From Prorocentrum cordatum (taxonomy: Eukaryota > Sar > Dinophyceae > Prorocentrales > Prorocentraceae): a stretch of 64,000 nt of DNA. The notes beneath the pieces were generated by a model. That model was not told where the DNA came from and searched no databases. It saw nothing but the letters and a program-made list of their open reading frames with translations. Below are positions 1 to 8,729 of the stretch, piece by piece. Both the position numbers and the translations under genes were made by a program. The stretch's first letter is position 1, and each line of letters begins with the position of its first letter. The stretch spans positions 147,001-211,000 of the forward strand of contig CAUYUJ010005592.1 in the NCBI GenBank assembly GCA_963575745.1, in the 5' to 3' direction.

Positions 1-354
1 TCAAAATGCAGAAGGGCCCCAAGATGGCTCGAAGAGGCTCCCGAGGTATTTGATTTTGCCATTGGTGCCCTCACTGCTAGACTACGTGCTTATCCACACC
101 ACTCCCCCAGACAACTCCCCTGGGCATCGTTTCTGGATGCGCTGGTGGGGATACGTTTTTTGGTACGCGGGCGCGCGAAACGGATCGAACGCCATGCGAG
201 CAGGGGCAGGCTGTGCCACCGGCTGGTGGGGATACTTTTTTTGGTCGGCGGCTCCGAGGCGGCGGACAGGGAGCGGTAGGCGTCGTCTGGGCCAGCAGGC
301 GAAGCTAATTAGCTACAACAGGCAAGGGGCTGGTGGGGATACGCGAAGCGTCAG
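1..354. repeat. 3' flank of the GH3 copy with internal repeats
   Basis: No gene is visible. The motif GCTGGTGGGGATAC occurs at 141, 222 and 329. The 20-mer CTGGGCATCGTTTCTGGATG at 120-139 recurs exactly at 8704-8723, so this is dispersed repeat sequence. Confidence 0.5.
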
Positions 355-2310
355 TCATTCGAATGCAGCATCCTTGCCGATCAAATTGTGCCAGCCAAGA
401 AACAAGCCGTCGTCTAAGAAGCAAGTCTGATCCCCACAGGCGGACACGCCATCTGACTCCTTCACAGGAAACATCACGGGCAACTTCGCTGATGGATTCA
501 TAACTCCGAAGAGTACGTCGGCGAAGGCATTGCCAGTTTCCTGTCTGCCCACAAACAAGCTCAAAACAACTGCAGCGTATTCCCTGAAGTTCGTCAAGAT
601 CGAGCCGGTGCTCGTCGTGAGAACCTCCAGCGGGACCTGCGTCTCGTTGGCGCTCCTGGAGGCGAGCTCCATCAAGAACTCGTGCTGGTTGAGCTTCAGA
701 GACACCCTGTCGTTATCCTCGCCCGATATCCCACCGCCACACGCGATTACGGAGTCAGGCTGGGAACGAGGGATGGCCATCCACGGATTCTGTGAAGGAG
801 CCGCCGAGCCGCGCCCCCTGGGCGTCGAGCTTCGAGGCCAAACCTTCGCGGATTGAGGCAGTCCTTGGCGAAAACACGCGGCCCGAGCCACCAACAACAC
901 AATAGTCACTCGGGCTCCAGAACATGTTCTCTGGGCTTGCCTCCTGCTGAAGGTCGCAAGCATGACCAAGCAAAACTACTCGGGAGACATCACGAAGCGG
1001 AAGAAGGCAGCCGTCGTTCTTCAATAGGACTAGAGATGCCCCCGTGAACTCACGAGCTAGCTCGACCTTCTCTTCTGTTGTTACATCGATGTGAAGCGTT
1101 GAATTGCAAGTGCTGTCCAAACCTGGGGGGCATATTTGCCAGTTCCAAGCTTGCGCGCTAATCATTCCAAGAAGGATTCGTCGGAACCGTTCGTTCACCC
1201 TGTCCTCGCCAGAGCTCTGGAGATCGTCCATGTCAGGAAAAGGCGAGTTCCCAGATGGATTGCTTCCTGGCATGACCTGACACACTCCGCTGAAAGTCCC
1301 TTTGACATGTTCTTCACCGCCCACCAGTCAGACATAACCCAGCCAGTGAAATCCATTCGATCTTTGAGGTCGCCTTGCAACAGCCAATTGTTTTCACAAG
1401 AGTGGTCTCCGTTCACCCCGGTGTAGGAGCACATCACAGAGGCCAAGCAAGCCTCGACGCCCGCCTGAAAGGCAGGGTAGTGCACCTCCCAACGGACGCG
1501 CTCAGGAGCGACGTTGTTGTAGGTGCCGCGGTTCGTCTCCTGGGTGCTCATGACAAAAAAGCTTTGCGACGCAAGCTATGCCCTCGCCCTGCATGCCGCC
1601 CACGTATGCCTTCGAATCCGCGGCGCCGAGGAAATGGTCCTCACCGATGATGCTCTCCCTGTTCCGACCACCCCGCATCACGCGCGCGATGTCAACGCCC
1701 GGTCCGAGGACCACGTGGACACCCCGGGGCCCGGAACTCGGCGCCAATCGCCCCCACGCGCATCCCTGCCCAGGAGCGACTGGTCCCGCGCGGCGGCCAT
1801 GCTCAGACCAGATGGCCACGAGGGCACGGTGCCAACGAACTCGGGCTCGAAGGTCCGAAACCCCTGGCCGGCGCCCTGCATGTTCGTGGAGGGGATGCTC
1901 AGCCTTGGCACACCGACAGCGGTGCCGGCATAGAAGCCGTCCCTCGGCTCCCACACGTTCCAGCCCAAACCCAGGCCGATCATGAGCTGGGACTTCTCTT
2001 CTCAGCTCGTGTCCTCTGCCGGGATCTCGGCGGCAGCGGTCGGATCTGGGCCGTAGGCCTTGCACCACACGTCACCCTCTCTGCTCTGCACCGCCTCAGC
2101 AGCACCTGCACCAAGGCCATTACGTCTGGTGTGCTCGGCTGCGGCAGTCTGAAGCAAGCGGGCGTCGTCATCGGTGTCGCGGGTATCCGCTGCAAGGGTG
2201 AACGAGAAATTGCCGTGTTCGGCGGGACCTCGCCAGCAGCCAGTGGATGTCTCCAAGGCCCAGGTCGCTCCCAGTCGCAAGGCAAGTAAGAGGAGGTTCA
2301 GCATCGACAT
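355..2310 (-). pseudogene. Glycoside hydrolase family 3 beta-glucosidase-like protein, secreted, frameshifted
   Basis: GH3 enzymes release terminal beta-linked sugars by a retaining mechanism. The start chosen is ATG 2310, 27 nt downstream of an SL relic. It opens a signal peptide (MSMLNLLLLALRLGATWA), suggesting secretion or a vacuolar or plastid route. Family blocks appear in order: a GPGVDIARVMRGGRN-type block (about 1690), QETNRGTYNNV (about 1540), VMCSYTGVNG (about 1440), the nucleophile motif VMSDWW with its Asp codon at 1327-1329, VNERFRRIL (about 1190), SLVLLKNDG (about 1060) and the C-terminal domain with DRVSLKLNQ and PSAKLPVMFPV (about 480-680), ending at stop 355. The frame changes about five times, yet conserved residues survive on both sides of each break. 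That suggests recent decay or assembly indels rather than an old relic. No intron is obvious, which fits a retrocopied mRNA. Confidence 0.8.
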
Positions 2311-2336
2311 GCCGGGCAATTCGGCCAAGTCCCACA

Positions 2337-2358
2337 CTTGAATCAGAATGGCTACGAG
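2337..2358 (-). other. Degenerate dinoflagellate spliced-leader relic
   Basis: On the minus strand the sequence matches the 22-nt dinoSL at 18 of 22 positions (GTAGCCATTCTGATTCAAG against GTAGCCATTTTGGCTCAAG). It ends 26 nt before the GH3 start codon, where an SL would sit on the mature mRNA. The bases after CAAG are TGTGGG, not a donor flush with the exon end, so this is not an SL RNA gene. Confidence 0.7.
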
Positions 2359-2359
2359 T

Positions 2360-3000
2360 GCCAATTGGGCCTCATTGGGGGCTCTCATTTTTGCTTCCTC
2401 GAGATACACCGCCTCGGCCTCTCTCCAACGCAACGTGAAGGATCGGTCAAGTGCGAAGCCCGAGCTAGATATGACCACTCGTGAAATATTGAACCGTAAG
2501 ATGAGACGGAGTGCAAGAAACAGGGACGTACACATGGACCTAACCTTGGTGCGTTGCGAGCTCGCCGAAAGGATGTTCAAAGATCGGAGATCAGTTGTGT
2601 ATCGTCACCTGGGCATCGTCCGAAGACCTCGCACTGTTGACTAGGCTAAAAGCCGTTCGCCCAAGTCGGACGGTTGAAAGTGCGCGGAAGCCTTCAAATC
2701 CATCCCATGCCACCCCAAACCAGTCCCTCCCTCACGCATTGGCGAACGTTAGCCAATCGCGAACCCAAATGTCAGAACTGACGAGCCGATCGAGGCGGCG
2801 CCAGAACTACAACAACAAAAATAATAATCGAAACGTCGCGAGCGATCGCGGTGCGGAGCCCACTGCACCGTTCGCGACCACCGCACGTTCAGTGAAGCCT
2901 AACGGGGCTAGATGTAAGCATACAACTGTTTGACAGCATGGTCAAACCCTTCAAACGTTGATGACATTGTCCGTGCTCACGACGCATACAGCACAGTCGC
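2360..3000. other. Intergenic stretch, no gene seen
   Basis: Short open frames on both strands look random in composition and match no family I know. On the minus strand directly upstream of the SL relic is a block (GAGAGCCCCCAATGAGGCC) that also lies upstream of the second SL relic at 4.3 kb. Confidence 0.4.
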
Positions 3001-3009
3001 AGCAAACCG

Positions 3010-3580
3010 CCATCGGCAGAAGATATACCTCCTGCATCGCCGCCGCCCCCCCCGTCACGCCTCTCGTCCCCGCGTCTCGAGTGCCCCCTCGCACCAACCG
3101 AACGCGAGACGCGCTGCTTGCGGTAAGCCGCCGACCAGCGCTCGCGGGCCTCACGGGGACGCCACGCCAAACAGCCCGGGAAGCCCCTCGTGCGTGCCGG
3201 CCCTCGCAGTAACGTGCGGGCCCTGCTCAGCGCCCAGGGTTGCCGCCCAGGCCAGCGCCCTCCTCGGGCCGCCCGGGCCCCCGCGCCGCTGCCGCGCCGG
3301 GACCGGCAGCCCGCAGGGCGGGGGCGCCTATAGGCCCAGGGGGCCCCCCGCGGCCGCCTCCGGCGGCGCGGCCTCGCGCGGCGTCGGCTCCGCGAGGGAG
3401 GCCCCGCAGGCCGCGCCCTCGCGCGGCCCCGCGGCGCCGGAGGCGCCGGGAGCTCTGCGGCGGCGGCGGGCTCCAGCGCGCGGGGCGCCGCGAGCACGGC
3501 GCTCTGCGCGGTCGGCTCGCGGACGTCCACGGGCCACCGGGGCTCAGCTCCACGACACCGTGCGCGCGCCTGCACGCCGC
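3010..3580 (-). CDS. Possible Ala/Pro/Arg-rich exon 3 of the SL-headed gene
   Basis: Very GC-rich DNA is open in several frames on both strands, so the true frame is uncertain. The minus-strand reading with most protein-like content runs EPRWPVDVREPTAQSAVLAA and then Pro/Ala-rich. A possible acceptor (GCGTGCAG) lies near 3570, just past the inverted-repeat element at 3610-3757. Listed only as a possible continuation of the gene starting at 4212. Confidence 0.25.
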
Positions 3581-3609
3581 CATCCTCGCAGGACCCCCGG
3601 CGCCCGTGG

Positions 3610-3757
3610 GGTCAGGTCGGGCATGTCCCCCTACAGGTGGATGCTGGAGGGAAAAATCTGAAGTAGGCGAAGCATATCCAGCAATTTGCAGCAAGTCGTC
3701 CCAAGACTATTTCCTACTATTTTTGAGTTTTCCTCCTGTAGAGGGACATGCCCGACT
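3610..3757. mobile_element. Inverted-repeat element, family 5 copy 1
   Basis: Both ends carry the same inverted repeat: plus strand near 3613-3640 and minus strand from 3757 read about TCGGGCATGTCCCYCTACAG followed by GNGGA. The interior is AT-richer than its surroundings. It lies just downstream of a donor-like GTGCGT (minus, 3766) and may form intron 2 of the SL-headed gene. Other copies are at 25679-25840 and, partially, 12817 and 21600. Confidence 0.6.
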
Positions 3758-4212
3758 TAAACGCACGGGTAGCACAGGCGGGTATTGTCAAGGTCTGGCA
3801 GGGGGCTGAGCTCGTCGACGCTGTGGGCGCACATGCAGAGCTCACCCCCTTGCTGCCCCTGTGGTGAATTTGGACACCCGAAATGGGCACGGAAAACATG
3901 GGCACATTGCCCAGCAACAAATGTTTCCAAAACCGACAGCGGCCGCTGTTGGGCAGGCGGCTTTCCGTCTTCAAAGAATTGCGTCCGCGACGGCGCGAAC
4001 AGCGAGTCCTGTTCAAAATGAACAGGAACTGCTGCCTTTCCGTATCCATTTCGATCGTCTCGAGGCGAAACCTGGCACAGCTTCGTCTCCCGGAGCGAGT
4101 CCGTTGGCCCCCTCGCCGCCGCCGTGAGCTGCAGGGCCTCCAGAGCAACGGCGTCCTGGCAGACGGAGGACATGCCATGCGCCTGCAGCGCTTCTCGAGC
4201 GCAGCTTATCAT
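3757..4212 (-). CDS. Small SL-headed gene with an element-derived intron, function unknown
   Basis: ATG 4212 lies 55 nt downstream of an intact dinoSL. Exon 1 runs 4212-4072, exactly 47 codons (MISCAREALQAHG..., ending ...RETKLCQ). A donor CAG/GTTTCG at 4072/4071 and an acceptor CACCACAG/GGGC at 3859/3858 bound a 213-bp intron that holds one inverted-repeat element (3879-4053). Exon 2 resumes in phase 0 (GQQGGELCMCAHSVDELSPL). The unspliced frame is also open, ending at TAA 3757 inside the next element, so the splice is inferred. No domain recognised. A second element-bearing intron and a further exon near 3.0-3.58 kb are possible. Confidence 0.5.
   Translation of the reverse strand: MISCAREALQAHGMSSVCQDAVALEALQLTAAARGPTDSLRETKLCQVSPRDDRNGYGKAAVPVHFEQDSLFAPSRTQFFEDGKPPAQQRPLSVLETFVAGQCAHVFRAHFGCPNSPQGQQGGELCMCAHSVDELSPLPDLDNTRLCYPCV
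3879..4053. mobile_element. Inverted-repeat element (introner-like), family 3 copy 1
   Basis: Terminal inverted repeats are CCGAAATGGGCACGGAAA on the left and, from the right end, CGAAATGGATACGGAAA. Internal palindromes include CAGCGGCCGCTG and CCTGTTCAAAATGAACAGG. A second copy is at 9683-9871. The element starts 18 bp inside the inferred donor and ends 20 bp before the inferred acceptor of the gene at 4212. Confidence 0.75.
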
Positions 4213-4267
4213 GTGCCGCCCGTCGTGTGCTGAGCGGTCGGGGGCGCTATGAGAGCTGTTATGGCAA

Positions 4268-4306
4268 CTTGAGCCAAAATGGCTACGGAGCCAGAACGGC
4301 TACGAA
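4268..4306 (-). other. Tandem spliced-leader relics: one intact, one truncated
   Basis: Positions 4289 to 4268 on the minus strand equal the complete 22-nt dinoSL with T at the variable first base, ending GTAGCCATTTTGGCTCAAG. Immediately upstream (4306-4288) is a second, 3'-truncated copy reading CGTAGCCGTTCTGGCTC. The base after CAAG is T (TTGCC), so there is no GT donor as in an SL RNA gene. Tandem SLs in genomic DNA are the known mark of repeated reverse transcription and re-trans-splicing of an mRNA. Confidence 0.92.
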
Positions 4307-4660
4307 GGCTCTTTGGGGGCTCTCTTGGTTCGTCTTGGCGCTGTCTTGGGCCGTCTTACGGGCACTCTTGGCCTCCTCAGGGGCTCTCTTGGGCTGTCTT
4401 GGGATCCTATTGGCGCGTTCTGGGGCCGTCTTTAGCCTTTTTCAGGCAGTACGGCCCGTCTGGAGGCTCCCTGAAGCGATCCTGACAGCCATCTGAGGGA
4501 GAAAAGCCTGATAACCAGAGTCTTCTCAATGAATTGGAAGGGTCCCAGGCTTCTCTAGGGACCTCTTGGATCGTCTCTTGAGGTATCTTATGGTCTCTCA
4601 GGGCCGTCCTGGAATCATCTGCGACCGTCTTGGGCCACCCATGGCCGTCTTGTCAGCTCG
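4307..4660 (-). repeat. Phased CCAAGA array, directly upstream of the SL relic
   Basis: Read on the minus strand, CCAAGA-type motifs recur every 10-12 bp in GC-rich filler (CCAAGACGAACCAAGAGAGC). The array abuts the tandem SL relic. Related arrays are at 7.5, 8.1, 24.6, 55.7 and 56.2 kb. Confidence 0.7.
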
Positions 4661-4845
4661 TGAGTGACTTCCTGAACCGTGTCAGAATCTTCGCATGGGA
4701 GCCTCGCGACGAGAAGCTGAATGGCAGAGTGCCCTTGGAAAGAATATCCGATTCCTGAGGCTGAGGCCGTCCAACCTTTGGCATACAGGTAATGGACGTG
4801 CCGCCTGATGACTGCCACCTACTCCGCTTTGCAACCAGGACTCGA

Positions 4846-5753
4846 TCAAACCCGGTCTTCTGAAAAGCATCCCAACCTTCGCAGACCTGCCGACCTCTCC
4901 CATCCATCGCCTGGCGGACCCTGGGTTCGGCAGGTTCGTGTCGTGACGACTTCGGCGTTGATTTGTGACACAACGTGGAACGATCGTCGGCTGTCCGATG
5001 ACGCGGATTCTTTCATATCGTCCGATTTTGGATAACTTGCAACCCTGAACGCCCGCCGCGGGGTCCCCGTCGCGTCGACAAGGCGCAGCAGCCAGATGCT
5101 CTGCGATAACTTGCCGCCAAGACGGCCGCATTGCGAAGCGAGGATGTATCCAGATCCACCGCCTGGGGAACCCATGTCCTGGACCTTGGGGAGCGGTGGA
5201 TGTTGAGTTACTTGGGCATCAGAGGGTTCGGATCTATCCATGCCAACCGCCTGCCGAGGTCCCCGAAGGTCTACGCATCCTCCAGTCGGTGCTCGTGGAT
5301 AACCCCGCGCCTCGGAGGCACTGCCCGGCTTCCACGGCCCGCGGCATCCTGCACCGCGGCCTGCGCCCTCTCCATCTCCTCCTTCTTCTCCGCCGCGAGC
5401 CTCTGCTCCTTCTTGGCCTGCTCGAGCTCCCTGCGATGCCTCTCGGGGGGCGACGGGCTCGCGACGCAGCTCCCGCGGCCGACTCCCGGCGCCTCCCCGG
5501 CGCCAGCGAGTGCGTCGAGAGAAGCGCGCCAGGCCGGCAGGGCCGAAGCCGGCTGCACACGGCAGCTGTCGCACCGCTCCTCCTCCTCCTCCTCCTCCTC
5601 CTCCTCCTCCTCCTCTTCCTCCTCCTCCTCCTCGCCCTCCCCCTCCTCCTCCTCCTCCTCCTCCTCCTCATCCTCCTCCTCCACCTCCTTCTCCTCCTCC
5701 TCCTCCTTCTCCTCCTCCCCCTCCTCGTCTTCCCCTTCCTCCTCCTCCTCCAC
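4846..5753 (-). pseudogene. Poly-Glu plus coiled-coil protein gene fragment
   Basis: The minus strand codes a long Glu-rich run from the trinucleotide tract, then RCDSCRVQPASALPAW, a heptad-like segment (HRRELEQAKKEQRLAAEKKE, MERAQAAVQDAA) to about 5330. After a frame change near 5300 another plausible segment follows (SGYILASQCGRLGGKLSQSI, SFHVVSQINAEVVTT) to stop 4846. No family recognised. The frame break may be an intron or an indel. It could be part of one long minus-strand gene with the coiled-coil exons at 10.0, 23.1, 23.7 and 31.1 kb. Confidence 0.4.
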
Positions 5754-5881
5754 CTTGTCTTCTTCTTCCTCCTCCGCTGTTTTCCGCTGTTTGCCGCGCC
5801 ATGAAGGTCTGTGCCTTGCAGCGCCACTTCCTCCTCCTCCTCCTCCTCCTCCTCCTCCTCCTCATCCTCCTCCGCCTCCTC
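5576..5881. repeat. Imperfect TCC trinucleotide tract
   Basis: Two blocks of TCC with CTT, TCT and CCC interruptions (5576-5775 and 5818-5881). The complement encodes poly-Glu, part of which may be translated in the minus-strand gene here. Confidence 0.9.
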
Positions 5882-5991
5882 CCCTTTCCCGATATTCCGA
5901 CGAGGGATCCTCTGGCGGCCGATCGGGGCGGTTCTGGCACGGCCCCTCGGGGCGCTCTTGGCGAGGCGCAATTGCTGGCGGGGGGCAGAAA

Positions 5992-6182
5992 GGTACCTAT
6001 CGGTTCGAAGAAGTAGACAGAAACATGAAGTAGGAAGGCGTTGAAAATAGATTGGGTGTCCGCCCGACCCCTGAAGAAGAGGGAGAAGGTGAAGCCTCTC
6101 GATCATTGAAGTAGGAAGGCGCCTGACGTAGATTGGAACCTGGCAATCCCCAACCGACTACCTTCAACCACCGATGGGCACT
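5992..6182. mobile_element. Inverted-repeat element, family 6 copy 1
   Basis: About 190 bp with two internal GAAGTAGGAAGGCG...TAGATTGG modules. Termini pair: left GGTACCTATCGGTTCGAAG against the complement of the right end GTGCCCATCGGTGGTTGAAG. Copies at 6858-7044 and 12573-12762 share the internal order, including the GATCNNTGAAGTAGG core. Confidence 0.65.
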
Positions 6183-6189
6183 CATACCG

Positions 6190-6788
6190 CCACTCCCCGG
6201 GATCTCCCTCGGGGTGCGCTCAGAATCCAACCGTGGCCACGAGAGCTCGCCAAGACGAGCGGCAGCATCGGAACCGTTTCCTCCTCCGAGCTGGAGAGCA
6301 GCCCAGGGCTGGAGAACCGCCGAGAGCCGACGAAACCGCGCGAAAACGTCAAGCCCCCCCCATCGTCCCGTCCGAGCCTCTTGGCCTGCGCGATCTCCTT
6401 GCGGCGCTGCTCTTCGGCCCGTTCCCTCTCCTCGGTGGCTACGGCAACGGCTCAGCTGCCCCGATGCGCAACACGCGACGCGCAGCGGATTGACACGGAG
6501 CTCAACACGTGGACTGAAAGCGTAGGTCTGACGCGATACGTTCGCCAAAACGTGAGCCAATACGCTGAGCCAACACGCAACGTACAGTGGAGGCCCGACC
6601 ACAAGAAAACTTCCACAAGAAGCCCAACCCTGAGACATCATGACGTCAATTGGTTTTGGTGTGGGAACGACGCGCTCTCCATCGCAAAATCATCGAAGCC
6701 CAACAAACCCGGGGCACCCTGGAGGCAAGCAGGGTGCTTCTTGCCACGAGCTTCCACTGCACGATCGCCAACACGTGGGGCCAATACG
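6190..6788. other. Non-coding stretch, no gene resolved
   Basis: Several frames are open but none shows a recognisable protein. An AGCCAACACGCAACGTAC module near 6557 is an early copy of the direct repeat that flanks the element at 6858. Confidence 0.35.
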
Positions 6789-7105
6789 CTTAGCCAACAC
6801 GCAACGTACTGACACAGACGTCGTCAGCACGGCACGTGCTGCCCTTTCAAGACGGGCGTATCCACCGGTCGGAAATAGGAGGTGGAAGCACGAAGTAAGA
6901 AAGGCGTTGGAAGTAAATTGGGTGTCCGCCCGCTCCCTTGAAGGACGGAAAAGGTGAAGCCACTCGATCATTGAAGTAGGAAGGCGCTTGAAGTAGATTG
7001 GAATATGGAAATCCAAAAATACCTATGTTCAACGACCGATGGTAGCCAACACGCAACGTACTGACACGGACGTCTTCAGCACGGCACTTGCTGCAGTTGC
7101 AAGAC
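6789..7105. repeat. 70-bp direct repeats flanking element 6 copy 2
   Basis: The segment 6789-6857 (AGCCAACACGCAACGTACTG through CAAGACGGGCG) recurs at 7034-7105 with few changes. The family 6 element lies exactly between the two copies. Confidence 0.7.
6858..7044. mobile_element. Inverted-repeat element, family 6 copy 2
   Basis: Same modular structure as copy 1. Left end CCACCGGTCGGAA pairs with the complement of the right end (CTACCATCGGTCGTTGAA). Confidence 0.6.
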
Positions 7106-7261
7106 GGGCGCATCGAGGCAGCTCGAGAGCAACAGTGGCGGAGACCGCCCAGAGGGGAAATGCAACACGTGCGCGCTGGCCTGGGCTCTCGAATGTGTCG
7201 GTGCTGGTGCGGAAGGTTGAGGGCAGGGAACGTGAAGGCTCGGGGACCCCGGTAGAGGCCT

Positions 7262-7488
7262 CCCAGATGGGATCGGAGCAGCTGGGGTCGGAGGATCGCG
7301 CCGCATCGCCGATACATCGGCGATGCATCGGCGATGCATCGGTGATGCACTGGCGATGCATCGTCGACGTTGGCGATGCATCGGCGACGTCGACGTGGAG
7401 CAAATCGGGCTCAACATCGCGCCGCACCTGCGATGCATCGGCGATGCGGCGCGATCCTCCGACCCCATCTGCTCGGACCCCATCTAGG
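7262..7488. mobile_element. Long inverted-repeat element, family 4
   Basis: The left arm 7262-7320 and right arm 7430-7488 are inverted copies over about 59 bp (sharing GGTCGGAGGATCGCGCCGCA). The centre is a degenerate GATGCATCGGC array. One arm recurs at 30752-30803. Confidence 0.75.
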
Positions 7489-7499
7489 AGGGCTAGAAA

Positions 7500-7720
7500 A
7501 GGGCCCCGAGTCAGAAGGCCATCCTGCCCCCGGGGGATCCTGGGGCCCAGAAAGGCCCCCAGAGCAGCCCAAGGGGCCCCCAAGACGGTCCAAGAGACCC
7601 CCGAATCGCCAAACAGCCGGTCCGAGACGCTAGAGGTGGCCTTCTGACGGCCCAAGCGGCTTCCAAGACGCTCGAAGAGGCCTCCAAGACCACACCGAGA
7701 GGGCCCCATCTGGGAGGCCT
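7500..7720. repeat. Phased CCAAGA array
   Basis: Plus-strand CCAAGA/CCAAGG motifs every 10-12 bp. The stretch 7553-7714 aligns with 24585-24730 over most of its length (both contain CCCCCAAGACGGTCCAAGA and TTCCAAGACGC), so the arrays are dispersed copies, not independent slippage. Confidence 0.7.
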
Positions 7721-7724
7721 AGAC

Positions 7725-8120
7725 CGAGAGATGCCCCAGACCTGGCCCGAATGGACGCGCTCTCCCCCCCAGCAACGCCGACCGCAGCATCTCGACGCGA
7801 TACGCTCTGGGCAGGAGTCCCACGGGCCTGGGGCGTGAGCGGCGTACGGAGGCTCCTCGTCCTCGCGGCCACGAGCGGCTCGCTAACCCGGGTCAGCCGG
7901 AGGGGGTCTTCGCAGGATCCTGCACGATCTGGTGCCCTGGCTGACCCCCGTTTGCACTGACCCCCGTCTCTTCCGAGTCCATCTTCCCTCTTCCCTTCCG
8001 GGGAGGAGCTTGCCCCTCCCCCTGTCCCCTCCCCCTGGACCTGGAGGCTGGGGTTCGCGAGGGGTGGGAGCGTCCGAGATGGCCTCGGCACGGCCCCTCG
8101 TTTTGATCGATCTCCTCCAA
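7725..8120. other. GC-rich stretch without a supported gene
   Basis: Long frames are open on both strands but have the composition of shadow ORFs. Nothing recognised. Confidence 0.3.
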
Positions 8121-8370
8121 GGTGGCCCCGAGATGGCCCCCGAGGCCCCCAAGGTGCCCCAAGACGGCCCCAAGAGGTGCCCAGGAGGCCCTAAGAGACC
8201 CCCAAGAGACCCCCAACAAGAGGCCCCCAGGATGCCCCCCAAGAAGCTCCCCAGGGACTCCCAAGAGTCCCCAAGAGGTCGCCCAGAGGCATCCAAGATA
8301 CCCCAAGAGGCCCCCAGGACTGCCAAGAGACCCCAAGACGCCACACAGGAGGACTGCAAGAAGCCCTCGA
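8121..8370. repeat. Phased CCAAGA array
   Basis: CCAAGA, CCCAAGAG and CCAGGA motifs at 10-12 bp spacing on the plus strand over 250 bp. Confidence 0.7.
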
Positions 8371-8409
8371 AAACATCCGAAGCGACTCTGAGAGGCACCC
8401 AATGGCCCA

Positions 8410-8625
8410 CGAGACCTCTGGCCTTTCTGCTCGCCCTGCTCCTCATCCTCCGCCTCCTCCTCCTCCTTTTCCTCATCCTCTTCATCATCCGCCGTTTCCT
8501 CCACCTTCCTCCTCCTGCTCCTCCCTCCTCCTCCTCCTCCTCCTCCTCCTCCTCCTCCTCCTCTTCCTCCTCCTCCTCCTCCTCCTCCTCCTCCTGCTCC
8601 TCCTCCAATTCCTCCTCCATCCTCC
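8410..8625. repeat. TCC trinucleotide tract
   Basis: Pyrimidine-rich approach followed by about 100 bp of nearly pure TCC (8522-8600). Confidence 0.9.
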
Positions 8626-8729
8626 CCCTCTTGGGGTATGGCGTCTTACCCAGCCTTTTGTTCTACTGCATGCTCGTCCACATCCCTGATCAAGGTAGCT
8701 CGTCTGGGCATCGTTTCTGGATGGTGGGG

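Noticed and set aside
2889-3809. Long overlapping frames on both strands
   Set aside because: Region is over 75 percent GC, so stops are rare in all frames. Only a low-confidence exon was kept on the minus strand, matching the neighbouring SL-headed gene.
4268-4289. SL RNA gene
   Set aside because: A dinoflagellate SL RNA gene should have a GT donor right after CAAG and an Sm-type site; here CAAG is followed by TTGCC and coding-like sequence.
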